A DNA stretch of 47,837 bases, from the NCBI GenBank assembly GCA_030685215.1, contig JAUXQB010000118.1, forward strand, positions 1 through 47,837. The letters are read 5' to 3'. The notes beneath the pieces were generated by a model. That model was not told the origin of the DNA. It worked only from the letters and a program-made list of their open reading frames with translations, and made no database searches. The DNA is from Actinomycetota bacterium (GTDB taxonomy: Bacteria > Actinomycetota > Acidimicrobiia > Acidimicrobiales > Ilumatobacteraceae). Both the position numbers and the translations under genes were made by a program. The number at the start of each line of letters is the position of its first letter. Position 1 is the stretch's first letter. This document shows positions 40,214 through 47,837 of the stretch, one piece after another.

Positions 40214-40789
40214 ATGAACAGTCACTTCCCGTATGCCGGCCCACCCGGGTCGCTGCTCCACTTCCACCAGTTCGACATCGGTGTCAGCCGCCGGTTCGAC
40301 CTCACGGCCGAGGAGGTCGCGGTAGCGCTCGGTGCGGCGATGTCGCTCGAGTCCGGCTTCACGGTCGACTTCGGCCGCGACGGTTGGCTGCAGGTCGACG
40401 GGCCGTTCGAGCGGCTCCCATTCGCGCACCCGACCTGGCGGGCGCACGGCCGGCTCGGACGCAACGGCGTACTGCCGGCGCGATCGACGCGCGTCGAGAT
40501 CGAGATCACGTCGTGGTCCGACCGGGTCAGCGAGCTCTCGCTGCGACCGGTGAAGGCGCGTCCGCTCCAGTGGGGCAAGCGCCGCCTCGACCGCTACTGC
40601 CGCTCGGCCCACCGTGCGGCCGACCACCTCTGGACACTGGTCCGCTCCCGCCCCGTCGCGCTCGATGTGGCGGCGTCGCCGGATCAGGCGTCGTGCGAGT
40701 GCTCGATCGGCCAGCAGATCTCGATCGGTCCGTCGTCCGGCGCCGATGCCGAACGACGCGAGCTCGCCGCCGTGACGGGTGGGTGGTAG
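40214..40789 (+). CDS. Hypothetical protein
   Basis: A 191-residue protein with AAGGA 7 bases before its ATG. The residues read SLLHFHQFDIGVSRRFDLTAEEVAVALGAAMSLESGF in the first third (residues 14-50) and RVEIEITSWSDRVSELSLRPV in the middle, suggesting a small alpha/beta, possibly SRPBCC-like, fold. I do not recognise the family. Its last 106 bases overlap the 3' end of the convergent MerR gene. It probably shares a transcript with the acyl-CoA dehydrogenase. Confidence 0.65.
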   Translation: MNSHFPYAGPPGSLLHFHQFDIGVSRRFDLTAEEVAVALGAAMSLESGFTVDFGRDGWLQVDGPFERLPFAHPTWRAHGRLGRNGVLPARSTRVEIEITSWSDRVSELSLRPVKARPLQWGKRRLDRYCRSAHRAADHLWTLVRSRPVALDVAASPDQASCECSIGQQISIGPSSGADAERRELAAVTGGW

Positions 40790-41526
40790 CGCTCGCAGAT
40801 CGCTGCGCCGGTGGGGTTGGCGTTGCGCGCCACCCACGCGCCGAGCAGTCGATAGGTCTCGCCGATCGAGTCGAAGCCGTCGGTGTGCACGAGCACGGCC
40901 CACGAGGTGCGTGCGATCTCGCCGATGGTGACGTCCGGCGCGTCGGCGGGGACGAGGAACGGTGACTCGATCGGCACGAACGCGACCACCTGCTCGTTGA
41001 CCTCGTCGATGATCTCGGGCGTGTAGAGCGCGCCGCGCGGTCCGACGATGCCGGTGTGTGCACCGGCGATGTCGGTGAGCCGTTCGTGTGTGCGGCCGAG
41101 CCAGTTCCAGAGCCCGGCACCGGGCACTTCGGCGACGACCTGCGCGACGAGCAACGCCGGTTCGTGCCGCACGTGCACAGGGGTGCCGGCGGTGGCGATG
41201 CCGTGCTGCAACGTCGCCACGATCCGTTCGGTGTCGGCCAACCTCTCCTGCATCACGGCGCGATGCTCGTCGAGTAGTTGCCGGGTGAGCGCAGGGTCGC
41301 GGCTGTCGAGGATCTGCTTGATCGACGCCAGCGGTACGTCGAGCGCTCGCAGACGCACAATGACGAGTGCGTCTGCGAGCTGATCGACGGTGTAGTAGCG
41401 GTATCCGTTGACACGGTCGACGTGGCCGGGGATGAGCAGCCCCATGTCGTGGTAGAGCCGCAACGTGCCCACCGAGATCGAGCTCGCTCGGGAGAAGGCG
41501 CCGATGGCAAGACGATCACCGCTCAT
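40684..41526 (-). CDS. MerR-family regulator with GyrI-like effector domain
   Basis: A 280-residue protein. The N-terminal MerR winged helix reads IGAFSRASSISVGTLRLYHDMGLL and YRYYTVDQLADALVIVRLRALDVPL, followed by a dimerising helix (about residues 75-112). Residues about 120-275 are a GyrI-like/SOUL-type ligand domain ending in the typical EICWPI. This is the BmrR/TipA arrangement for drug or small-molecule sensing. Its tail overlaps the convergent hypothetical gene by 106 bases. No target operator was identified upstream. Confidence 0.88.
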   Translation of the reverse strand: MSGDRLAIGAFSRASSISVGTLRLYHDMGLLIPGHVDRVNGYRYYTVDQLADALVIVRLRALDVPLASIKQILDSRDPALTRQLLDEHRAVMQERLADTERIVATLQHGIATAGTPVHVRHEPALLVAQVVAEVPGAGLWNWLGRTHERLTDIAGAHTGIVGPRGALYTPEIIDEVNEQVVAFVPIESPFLVPADAPDVTIGEIARTSWAVLVHTDGFDSIGETYRLLGAWVARNANPTGAAICERYHPPVTAASSRRSASAPDDGPIEICWPIEHSHDA

Positions 41527-41574
41527 CGGACGTGGAGTCTTCCAGATTCGGAACCTTCGGCTGGTGGGGGCGGA

Positions 41575-41907
41575 TCACAGCACGCAGAACTCGTTGCCCT
41601 CCACGTCGAGCATCGTGGTCCAACGACTGCCGCCCTCGTCGTACGTGGCGTGCACGGTGGCGCCGAGGGCGACCAGCCGGTCCACCGTCGCGTCGAGATC
41701 ATCGACGCGTACATCGAGGTGCACTCGGTTCTTCACCGTCTTCGGTTCCGGGACGACGACGAACGACAGCGACGGGCCGCCGGGGAGTTGCAGCGCGGCG
41801 AAGTCGTTCGAGGCGTTGACGTCGGTGTCGCACTCGAATGCCGCCGCCCAGAAGGCGGCGAGCATTGCGGCGTTGCGACAGTCGATGGTGAGTGATGCCA
41901 GTTCCAT
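41575..41907 (-). CDS. VOC (glyoxalase/bleomycin-resistance) family protein
   Basis: A 110-residue protein with AAGGAG 6 bases before its ATG. It shows the beta-alpha-beta-beta-beta VOC pattern: LTIDCRNAAMLAAFWAAAF, then LSFVVVPEPKTVKNRVHLDVRV (metal His in VHLDV), then ATVDRLVALGATV and LDVEGNEFCVL (Glu/Phe end). Short VOC proteins bind or modify small molecules. A Dabb gene lies upstream on the same strand. Confidence 0.88.
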   Translation of the reverse strand: MELASLTIDCRNAAMLAAFWAAAFECDTDVNASNDFAALQLPGGPSLSFVVVPEPKTVKNRVHLDVRVDDLDATVDRLVALGATVHATYDEGGSRWTTMLDVEGNEFCVL

Positions 41908-41981
41908 GAGGTGCTCCTTGTTCGGGTCGCTCCTCAGCCTGAACTCTCCAGCCGCTGGAGAGTCAACCCCCTGTTCGAGGG

Positions 41982-42278
41982 TCAGGCGACCGGGTACTGC
42001 AGCGCGGCACGAGCGGCGACACGACCGACGATGTGCTCGGCGAGGAACGCCTGGTGCTCCGGATGGTCGCGGTACACCAGGTAGTCGTCGACCGTCGCGA
42101 AGTCGGCGACCAGCGCGTAGTCGAAGTTGCCGGCGTTGACGCCCGCGTCGGGTCCGTGCGCGTACGTGCGGATCGCGGGGATGACCGTCGGCAGGCGGTC
42201 GAGCGCGACCGCGAGTGCCTCGATCTGGGTGCTGTCGACACCGTCGTTCCACTTGAACATCACCACATGACGGAACAT
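41982..42278 (-). CDS. Dabb (stress-responsive alpha/beta barrel) protein
   Basis: A 98-residue ferredoxin-like protein: FRHVVMFKWNDGVDSTQIEAL at the start, NFDYALVADFATVDDYLVYRDHPEHQAF in the middle (the YxxHPxH element) and a short C-terminal strand. The length is normal for the family, which dimerises and includes monooxygenase- and cyclase-like members. GAGGG precedes the ATG by 6 bases. The role here is unknown. Confidence 0.88.
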   Translation of the reverse strand: MFRHVVMFKWNDGVDSTQIEALAVALDRLPTVIPAIRTYAHGPDAGVNAGNFDYALVADFATVDDYLVYRDHPEHQAFLAEHIVGRVAARAALQYPVA

Positions 42279-42379
42279 CGATGCCCTCGCTCTCGGCCGG
42301 CCGCTGCCGACCTGGCCGATCGTACGCGCTCACACCGAGTTCTCAGACAACCCTCGCCCGGCTCCAAGGGTGCGTCGTC

Positions 42380-42408
42380 ATCGTGTGTTCACGACACGGG
42401 CACACGAT
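42380..42408 (+). promoter_or_regulatory. Hairpin or operator in the protease leader
   Basis: ATCGTGTG (42380-42387) and CACACGAT (42401-42408) are an 8-bp perfect inverted repeat with a 13-base loop, ending 5 bases before the ribosome site GAGGAG (42413-42418). Position suggests an operator or an RNA stem that could affect access to the ribosome site. Confidence 0.45.
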
Positions 42409-42423
42409 TCCTGAGGAGCAGTG

Positions 42424-43365
42424 ATGACGATGCACACACTCGACGACGACATGATGGCGACCGACTCGACGGTGACCGACTTCTGGCACGACGAGCGACC
42501 GGTTGCTCCCGAATCGGAGCCCACCCCGCGTGGCGGCGTCTTCCCTCCGCCGCCGCCTCCCGCCCCTCGTCGGCGCGGACGTCGCGCAGCCCTCGTGCTG
42601 GCCGCCATCGTCCTCGTCGGCGTTGGGTCGGGATACCTCGGCGCCTCACTGGCTGCCGACGACACCTCCGTCACCACCGCGGTTCCTCCCACCGCGGTGG
42701 TGCCGGTGGCGGTCACGTCCACCGGGGCCATCGACGTGGGCGCGATCGCCGCCGCGGTGCAGCCGTCGGTGGTGACGATCTCGGCGGAGGTGACCGTGCG
42801 TCAGGGTCCGTTCTCCGAGCAGGGCACGTCGGCCGGAACGGGCATCATCCTCACCGCCGACGGGCAGGTGCTCACCAACGCGCACGTGGTCGCCGGCGCA
42901 ACCGCCATCACCGTCACGCTCGACGGGGAGACCACGGCTCGCACCGCGACCGTGATCGGCGCTGACACCACCAACGACGTCGCATTGCTCCAGATCGAGG
43001 GTGCGAGCGGGTTGACCCCGGCTGCGTTGGGCGACTCCGACGCGGTCGCGGTGGGCGACGACGTGGTCGCCATCGGCAACGCACTCGACCTCGACGGTGC
43101 GGTCAGCGTGACCCGTGGCATCATCTCGGCACTCGACCGCAGCATCGACGTGGAGAGCGCGACGCTCACCAACGCCATCCAGACCGACGCCGCCATCAGC
43201 TCCGGCAACTCGGGCGGTCCGCTCGTGAACGCGGCCGGTGAGGTGATCGGTGTCAACTCGGCCGGCGCCACCAGCACCGGCTCGGTGTCGGTGGAGAACG
43301 TCGGCTTCGCGATCCCGATCAACCACGCGATGGAGATCGTCGAACAACTCCGCGCCCAGGCCTGA
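42424..43365 (+). CDS. Membrane-anchored S1C (HtrA/DegP-like) serine protease without PDZ domain
   Basis: A 313-residue protein. A cytoplasmic acidic/Pro-rich N-terminus (to about residue 55) precedes one membrane helix (RAALVLAAIVLVGVGSGYLG, about 58-77), a Thr/Val/Ala linker and an extracytoplasmic trypsin-like domain. The catalytic triad is His154 (TNAHVV), Asp185 (NDVALLQI) and Ser263 (SSGNSGGP). The chain ends right after the protease domain, so the PDZ domain usual in HtrA is missing. It should degrade misfolded exported proteins or process surface proteins. ATG 42424 follows GAGGAG by 5 bases. Confidence 0.9.
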   Translation: MTMHTLDDDMMATDSTVTDFWHDERPVAPESEPTPRGGVFPPPPPPAPRRRGRRAALVLAAIVLVGVGSGYLGASLAADDTSVTTAVPPTAVVPVAVTSTGAIDVGAIAAAVQPSVVTISAEVTVRQGPFSEQGTSAGTGIILTADGQVLTNAHVVAGATAITVTLDGETTARTATVIGADTTNDVALLQIEGASGLTPAALGDSDAVAVGDDVVAIGNALDLDGAVSVTRGIISALDRSIDVESATLTNAIQTDAAISSGNSGGPLVNAAGEVIGVNSAGATSTGSVSVENVGFAIPINHAMEIVEQLRAQA

Positions 43366-43371
43366 CCCCCA

Positions 43372-43461
43372 GACCATCCGAGTGCCAGCCGACCATCCGA
43401 GTGGCAGACGACCGTCCGAGTGGCAGGAGCACCCCCGTCGGGCCACTGACACTCGGATGAC
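43372..43461. terminator. Triple 19-bp repeat plus inverted copy; probable bidirectional terminator
   Basis: Three near-identical 19-bp units (GACCATCCGAGTGCCAGCC and variants) run head to tail at 43372-43390, 43391-43409 and 43410-43428. An inverted copy of the core (CACTCGGAT) follows at 43450-43458. Any of the three ATCCGAGTG-type cores can pair with it, so alternative hairpins form. It sits 7 bases after the protease stop and just before the end of the convergent Mrp operon, the right place for a terminator serving both strands. There is no U-run. Confidence 0.55.
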
Positions 43462-43466
43462 GCTCG

Positions 43467-43838
43467 TCAGTGATCGGCCTCATCGGGGTGATCGGTGAAC
43501 TCGACGGCCGTCGACACGTGGTCGCCGAGGTCGTCGCCGAGGTCGTCGATGGAGTGCAGCGTCATGTGGATGCCCTCCGCCCGATAGGTGGTGAGGCTGA
43601 GCATGTTCGTCGCCAACGGCGAGGTGAGCACCTGCAGCGCCGCCGCCAGCATCAGCGAGGTCACGTCGTTGGGATGGGTCAACGAGATCGCGGCGCCGGT
43701 GAGCACCAGCAGCACACCGGCAGTGGATGCCTTGGCCAGCGCGTGCATGCGGGCGAACACGTCGTCGAAGCGGAACATGCCGACGGCCGCGACGAGCGTG
43801 AGCAACGACCCGATGAGGATGAGCAGCTCGCCGATCAT
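43467..43838 (-). CDS. mnhG: Cation/proton antiporter subunit G
   Basis: A 123-residue membrane protein with three helices: LLILIGSLLTLVAAVGMFRF, then the MHALAKASTAGVLLVLTGAAI signature and SLMLAAALQVLTSPLATNML. The C-terminal tail of about 35 residues is acidic (SIDDLGDDLGDHV). The start at ATG 43838 overlaps the subunit F stop. It is the last gene of the operon, ending next to the repeat block. Confidence 0.92.
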   Translation of the reverse strand: MIGELLILIGSLLTLVAAVGMFRFDDVFARMHALAKASTAGVLLVLTGAAISLTHPNDVTSLMLAAALQVLTSPLATNMLSLTTYRAEGIHMTLHSIDDLGDDLGDHVSTAVEFTDHPDEADH

Positions 43839-44086
43839 CGGCCGCGGCTCTCGATGAAGCGGGCCACCATGGCCGTGCCGACGAAGCCGACGAGCGTGAT
43901 GACGACGAGGATCGGGAGGAACGCGCCACGACCGGTGTCGGCCGCATGCGCGGCGATGGCGCAGGTGCCGGCGATGAGCATGCCGTTGAGGGCATTGACC
44001 CGGTCGGCCAAGGTCGGCCCGATCAACAGCCGGTACATGAACAGCACTGCTGCGAGCGACAGCGCGATGAGCGAGACCGTGATCAT
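43835..44086 (-). CDS. mnhF: Cation/proton antiporter subunit F
   Basis: An 83-residue subunit with three helices and the family motif RLLIGPTLADRVNALN near residue 20, the typical MnhF/MrpF signature, with LPILVVITLVGFVGTAMVARF at the end. Overlaps of 4 bases with both neighbours tie it into the operon. Confidence 0.92.
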   Translation of the reverse strand: MITVSLIALSLAAVLFMYRLLIGPTLADRVNALNGMLIAGTCAIAAHAADTGRGAFLPILVVITLVGFVGTAMVARFIESRGR

Positions 44087-44634
44087 CGGCGAGTCCTCCG
44101 TCGCCGGTGCGCTCGGTGCAGGTCGGGCTTCGCTCCGAGGCGTGCGATGTCGTCGGGGGTGCCGAACGCTCGCACGGCGAGTTGCTCCAGCTTCGCCACC
44201 TTGCGCCGCGCGTCGACCGGATCCCGCAGCTGCAACACGTGGATGTAGATGATCGCGGGATCGGTCTGCACTTCGACCGGCATGGTGCCCGGACTGAGCG
44301 ACAGCACGTTCGCCAGGAAGGTGATGGTGCGCTCGGAGCGCGTGCGTAGCTGGCACGCCACCACACCGGCGCGAATGCGTGACCCGCGTGTGACGATCTC
44401 CCGGAAGACGAACGCGTTCGACACCACCAGCTGGGCGACGATGTGCGCCGCGAGGCGCGCGACCGCGATGGGCCGCGGTCGGCCCTCGTGGGGTCGCTGC
44501 GCCCTCGGGTCCGGGTAGAGCACGAGCAGCAGCGAGGAAACGGCGACACCGCTCAGCACGTTGGCGACGCTGAGCGCGCCCCACAGCAGCACCCAGATCG
44601 AGGTGAGGAACAGGATTCGGCCCGCGTACCTCAT
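44083..44634 (-). CDS. mnhE: Cation/proton antiporter subunit E
   Basis: A 183-residue subunit. It has N-terminal helices (ILFLTSIWVLLWGALSVANVLSG) followed by a cytoplasmic domain with FVFREIVTRGSRIRAGVVACQLRTRSE, and LANVLSLSPGTMPVEVQTD with IYIHVLQLRDP, the conserved MrpE core. The tail is unusually basic (last 20 residues rich in Arg and His). The start overlaps the subunit D stop. Confidence 0.92.
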   Translation of the reverse strand: MRYAGRILFLTSIWVLLWGALSVANVLSGVAVSSLLLVLYPDPRAQRPHEGRPRPIAVARLAAHIVAQLVVSNAFVFREIVTRGSRIRAGVVACQLRTRSERTITFLANVLSLSPGTMPVEVQTDPAIIYIHVLQLRDPVDARRKVAKLEQLAVRAFGTPDDIARLGAKPDLHRAHRRRRTRR

Positions 44635-46124
44635 CGACCCAGCACCGCCTCGACGTACGCCCGCGGATCGAGCAGATCGCCGGCGGTGCGCTCGCACAGC
44701 TCGTAGAGCGGACCTGCGAAGCCGGCCACAGCCAGCCCGAGCGCGAACAGCGCGGCCGTCGGCAGCACCATCAGCAGCGGCCCACCGAGACGCCCGACGG
44801 CGTGCACCGCGCCGCCCGTCGGCTCGGTGGCCGGGCTCCAGAACACACCGATCCAGATCTTGACCACCGAGTAGAGCGTCAGCAGGCTGGCCACCAGGCT
44901 CGCGGCCACCACCACGTACTGCCCGTCGGTGAAGCCGGCGCCGATGAGACCGAACTTGGGCACGAAGCCCGACAGCGGTGGCACACCCGCGAGGCTCAGC
45001 GCGGGGATGAGGAAGAGCACGGCGACCACGGGAGCTGATCGCACCATGTTGCCCAACTGGCTCATCCGGCTCGACCCGCCGACGTGTTCGATGAGACCGC
45101 CGACGAGGAACAGCGTGGTCATCGCGAGGATGTGATGCACCGCGTAGAAGATGGCGGCCGCGAGACCGGCGACGGAGAACAGGCCGAGGCCCATCACCAT
45201 GAAGCCGATGTGGCTGACGATGTTGAACGACAGGATGCGCTTCACGTCGTCCTGCGCGATCGCCCCCAGGATGCCCAGCACCATCGTGATGGCGGCGCCG
45301 ACCAGCAGCACGGTGGCGGCTCTGCTGTCGTCGGGGAACAGCAGCGTCTGGCTGCGGATGAGGGCGTAGACGCCCACTTTGGTGAGGAGCCCGGCGAACA
45401 CTGCGGTCACCGGCGACGGCGCGCTGGGGTAGCTGTCGGGGAGCCAGGAGTACAGCGGGAACAGCCCGGCCTTCACGCCGAACACCACCACCAGCAGCAC
45501 CGCGAACGTGGAGCGCAGGCCGCTGGGCAACTCGGCGATCTTCAGGTGCAGGTCGGCCATGTTGACGGTGCCGGTGGCCGAGTAGAGGAACGCCAGCGCG
45601 GTGATGAACAGTGCGGAGGCGAGCAGGCTGATGACCACGTAGGTCATGCCCGAGCGCACCTGTTCGCGCTTTCCGCCGAGTGTGAGCAGCACGTAGCTCG
45701 CGGTGAGCATCACCTCGAACGACACGAACAGGTTGAACATGTCGCCGGTGATGAACGACCCGGCCACGCCGGCAGCGAGGATCATGTACACCGACTGGAA
45801 GCCGACGTGATTGCGCTCCGCGCCGGGCTGGCCGATGGCGTAGACGAGCACGGTCAGCAGCATCAGCGAGCTGACCACCAGCATGATCGCCGACAGGCGG
45901 TCGACGACGAGCGCGATGCCGACCGGTGCGGCCCACCCGCCGGCGTTCACCACCACCGGGCCGTGGCGGTCGACCTCGACGAGCAGCACCACCGAGATGA
46001 CGCTCGTGGCTGTGAGCGTGGTGATGCACAGCAGGCGCTGCATCGCGCGCCAACGACCCAGCACGACCGAGAACGCGGCGGCGAACAGCGGCAGCACGAT
46101 GGGGAGCGCGACGAGGTTCGTCAT
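44631..46124 (-). CDS. mnhD: Cation/proton antiporter subunit D (complex I-like)
   Basis: A 497-residue, 14-helix subunit homologous to NuoN/NuoM/NuoL. Conserved features include FVSFEVMLTASYVLLT (Glu in helix 5), GVKAGLFPLYSWLPDSYPSAPSPVTAVFAGLLTKVGVYALIR (Lys) and QDDVKRILSFNIVSHIGFM (Lys/His of the half-channel). With subunit A it forms the proton path of the Mrp complex. Overlaps with C and E are 4 bases. Confidence 0.94.
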   Translation of the reverse strand: MTNLVALPIVLPLFAAAFSVVLGRWRAMQRLLCITTLTATSVISVVLLVEVDRHGPVVVNAGGWAAPVGIALVVDRLSAIMLVVSSLMLLTVLVYAIGQPGAERNHVGFQSVYMILAAGVAGSFITGDMFNLFVSFEVMLTASYVLLTLGGKREQVRSGMTYVVISLLASALFITALAFLYSATGTVNMADLHLKIAELPSGLRSTFAVLLVVVFGVKAGLFPLYSWLPDSYPSAPSPVTAVFAGLLTKVGVYALIRSQTLLFPDDSRAATVLLVGAAITMVLGILGAIAQDDVKRILSFNIVSHIGFMVMGLGLFSVAGLAAAIFYAVHHILAMTTLFLVGGLIEHVGGSSRMSQLGNMVRSAPVVAVLFLIPALSLAGVPPLSGFVPKFGLIGAGFTDGQYVVVAASLVASLLTLYSVVKIWIGVFWSPATEPTGGAVHAVGRLGGPLLMVLPTAALFALGLAVAGFAGPLYELCERTAGDLLDPRAYVEAVLGR

Positions 46125-46594
46125 CGCCCGCCGTCGTTCTCGAGATACTCCACGTAGGTCGCCAGATCGGCATCGAGGTCGGGGTCCACCTCGACGGGCA
46201 GGGGAGTGTGTTCGGCCTCGGTGCCGTCGGTGAGCTCCTTGTCGCGCCAGCCGCCGCCCGCGACCGCGCGGTCGGCGGCGTCGTCCTCCACCTCGTCGTC
46301 GTGCGTGAGCAGGTAGCTGCGGAACGCGAGCGCGAGCAGCAGCGCGGTGACGCCGAACGTGATGACCACCGTGGTGAGTGCCAGCGCCTGGGGCAGCGGG
46401 TCGCTGAAGTCGGTGACGTCGCCGGAGCCGATGATGGGCGCTGTGCCCGCTCGACCGGAGGCCATCAGCAGCACGTTCGAGCCGTGGCTGAGCAGTGCGA
46501 GCCCGATGATGATGCGACTCAGCTTGCGCTGCAACACCAGGTAGGTGCCGATGCTGAACAGCGTCGCGGCCGCGAATGCGAGGGTGATGGTCAT
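46121..46594 (-). CDS. mnhC: Cation/proton antiporter subunit C with an acidic cytoplasmic tail
   Basis: A 157-residue NuoK-like subunit. Three helices span residues 1-96, including the conserved GLALLSHGSNVLLM and DPLPQALALTTVVITFGVTALLLALAFRSY. About 55 residues then follow, strongly acidic (HDDEVEDDAADRAV and PVEVDPDLDADL), a longer tail than the usual 110-residue MnhC. The tail may interact with other subunits or act in cation binding; this is inference. Confidence 0.92.
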   Translation of the reverse strand: MTITLAFAAATLFSIGTYLVLQRKLSRIIIGLALLSHGSNVLLMASGRAGTAPIIGSGDVTDFSDPLPQALALTTVVITFGVTALLLALAFRSYLLTHDDEVEDDAADRAVAGGGWRDKELTDGTEAEHTPLPVEVDPDLDADLATYVEYLENDGGR

Positions 46595-47055
46595 GAGGGC
46601 GTCACCTCGCCGTGCGCGTCGGCGTCGACGGGCGGCGTGTCCTGCTCGCCGAACGCCTCGAACACCATGAAGACGAGGCCGACGACCACCATGTAGACGC
46701 CGATGTCGAACAGCAATGTGGTCGAGGCGTAGATGTGGCCGAGCAGCGCCACGTCGAACTCGGTGCCCATCGAACTGAGCACCGGGTCGCCGCGCAGCAT
46801 CGGAGCGATCGCGGTACCGACGCTGACGGCGATGCCCGAGCCGAGGATGGTCCACGGGCGGAAGCGGCTCACGCTGCGCACTTCGTCGAGGCCACCCGCG
46901 AGGTAGCGCAGCGAGATCGCGGCGCCGGCGACCAGCCCGCCGACGAAGCCGCCGCCGGGCTGGTTGTGGCCGACGAAGAGCAGGTAGATCGAGGCGACGA
47001 GCACCGCATGGAAGATGACAGGCACCGATTGATCGAGGAACACGATGCGCTTCAC
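46591..47055 (-). CDS. mnhB: Cation/proton antiporter subunit B
   Basis: A 154-residue subunit with four helices, including the MnhB signature FVGHNQPGGGFVGGLVAGAAISLRYLAGG near residues 28-56 and LFDIGVYMVVVGLVFMVFEAFG at the end. GTG 47055 overlaps the subunit A stop (GTGA). The acidic tail (last 20 residues) is like that of C. Confidence 0.93.
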   Translation of the reverse strand: MKRIVFLDQSVPVIFHAVLVASIYLLFVGHNQPGGGFVGGLVAGAAISLRYLAGGLDEVRSVSRFRPWTILGSGIAVSVGTAIAPMLRGDPVLSSMGTEFDVALLGHIYASTTLLFDIGVYMVVVGLVFMVFEAFGEQDTPPVDADAHGEVTPS

Positions 47056-47837
47056 GTGGCCACCTCGTCCTTCGGTCGCCGCCGTCGGCCGGCACGGGCC
47101 AGCGCGACCGCGCCGATGGCCGCGGACGCGAGCACCGTGATCTCGGCCATCGTGTCGAAGCCGCGGATGTCGACGAGGATGACGTTGACGACGTTGCGAC
47201 CGTGACCGTCGGGGTACGACCGCTCGATCATCTCCGTCGACACCGGCTCGGCTTCGCGTGCGGACCGCGACACGATCGCGAATGCGAACACGGTGACTCC
47301 GACGAGCGCGGAGATCACCAGGCGGAGCACGCGCCGGCGAGTGGTGGAGGTGCGCTCGAAGCGGTCGGGGAGCCGGCGCAGGACGAGCACGAACAGCACC
47401 GTCGACAGCGTCTCGATGGCCACCTGCGTGAGCGCGAGGTCGGGTGCACCCTGCACCACGAACAGGCCGGCCATCGCGTAGCCGACCGTGCCCAGGAACA
47501 GCGCCGCCGAGAATCGTCGTCGCACCGCGGCGGTGGCGAGCGCGGCTGCGAGCAGCACGCCCACCACGAGCACCTGCGCCGGGTTCTCCGCGAACCTCGG
47601 CATGCCGGGCCACGCGACGTGGAGCAGCAGCATCGAACCCGGCACGACTGCCGCGGTGAGCAGCGTGACGCCGGCGTAGATGGGCAGTGATCCGTTCTGC
47701 ACCACGCCCGTGACTCGCGTGGCCAGCCGGTTCGTGCCGCGCAGCACCTGCAGGTAGACGGCAGTGCCCGTCGGCACGGCCGCGCCCGTCGCGAGCAACG
47801 TGCCGATGGGGCGGCGGGCGACGAAGAGCGCCGAGCC
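47052..47837 (-). CDS. mnhA: Cation/proton antiporter subunit A, C-terminal part (partial, runs off the right edge)
   Basis: The 261 readable residues are the C-terminal end of MnhA/MrpA: RVTGVVQNGSLPIYAGVTLLT (link after the NuoL-like domain), GLFVVQGAPDLALTQVAIETLSTVLFVLVLRRLP (the MbhD/DUF4040-like part, with conserved Asp and Glu) and GRNVVNVILVDIRGFDTMAEITVLASAAIGAVAL (the MnhB N-like part). The N-terminal antiporter domain is outside the window. Subunits A-G together exchange Na+ or K+ for protons. The promoter of the operon should lie beyond the right edge. Confidence 0.92.
   Translation of the reverse strand, partial: GSALFVARRPIGTLLATGAAVPTGTAVYLQVLRGTNRLATRVTGVVQNGSLPIYAGVTLLTAAVVPGSMLLLHVAWPGMPRFAENPAQVLVVGVLLAAALATAAVRRRFSAALFLGTVGYAMAGLFVVQGAPDLALTQVAIETLSTVLFVLVLRRLPDRFERTSTTRRRVLRLVISALVGVTVFAFAIVSRSAREAEPVSTEMIERSYPDGHGRNVVNVILVDIRGFDTMAEITVLASAAIGAVALARAGRRRRPKDEVAT

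Noticed and set aside
43372-43461. CRISPR array
   Set aside because: The three 19-bp units are head to tail with no spacers, and no cas gene is nearby.
1-47837. tRNA, rRNA, insertion sequences, phage genes or integrase sites
   Set aside because: I scanned for cloverleaf-like and transposase-like sequences by eye and found none. A covariance-model search would be needed to exclude small RNAs.

Overview
This is a high-GC window with long antisense shadow frames, stop/start overlaps of the GTGA and ATGA type, many GTG starts, and several apparently leaderless promoters (a TANNNT box 5-7 bases before the start codon). Together these point to an actinobacterium. An Acidimicrobiia-like marine or soil lineage fits, but the sequence alone does not prove it. 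I see no tRNA, rRNA, transposase, integrase or CRISPR array.

Positions 1-32160 form a surface-polysaccharide and natural-product locus. The left half carries four of the six glycosyltransferases of the GT4 and GT2 types (116-1324, 1398-2516, 4173-5108, 10476-11708), a WecG/TagA-type transferase (11705-12730), a PLP sugar aminotransferase (5134-6276), an aldo/keto reductase (6375-7370), two GMC flavoenzymes (2567-4165, 7367-8851), a Wzx-like flippase (8953-10479), a Wzz-like chain-length protein (12774-13859), a CpsD-like ATPase with a broken P-loop (13865-14689), a 48-residue membrane peptide (14699-14845) and an O-antigen ligase/polymerase (14842-16365). Two more GT4 genes (16390-18620) lie divergent to a giant megasynthase. 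The megasynthase (18853-29808) reads formyltransferase, condensation C-lobe, adenylation domain interrupted by a luciferase-like monooxygenase, carrier protein, then KS-AT-KR-DH-ACP-TE. A lipoprotein clan GH-A glycosidase (29808-31436) overlaps the synthase stop by one base, and a beta-helix acetyltransferase follows.

Two features of this locus stand out. First, an exact 19-bp tandem duplication (23178-23215) shifts the frame between the adenylation domain and its carrier protein. It moves the carrier protein into another frame and fuses the NRPS reading frame to the PKS. Second, the locus is bracketed by a perfect inverted repeat of at least 99 bp (1-99 and 32153-32251). Each copy is the 3' end of a gene for a secreted protein with a Pro/Ala/Thr linker, and the left gene runs out of the window.

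Positions 33690-43365 look like ordinary chromosome: a small lipoprotein, molybdate transport genes modABC with a palindromic leaderless promoter, msrB, a PadR regulator, an HxlR regulator divergent from an acyl-CoA dehydrogenase with a duplicated operator between them, a hypothetical protein, a MerR/GyrI-like regulator, a VOC protein, a Dabb protein, and a membrane-anchored HtrA-like protease. The window ends with a tightly overlapped Mrp/Mnh cation/proton antiporter operon on the minus strand (G, F, E, D, C, B, and part of A; 43467-47837), separated from the protease by a short repeat block that probably acts as a terminator.

Working model (inference): GTs, flippase, Wzz and ligase build and export a polysaccharide or glycoconjugate. 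The aminotransferase, reductases and acetyltransferase decorate its sugars. The synthase supplies a small N-formylated, probably glycine-started acyl product that may be released free or joined to the glycan. The GH-A lipoprotein trims the product or clears it at the cell surface.
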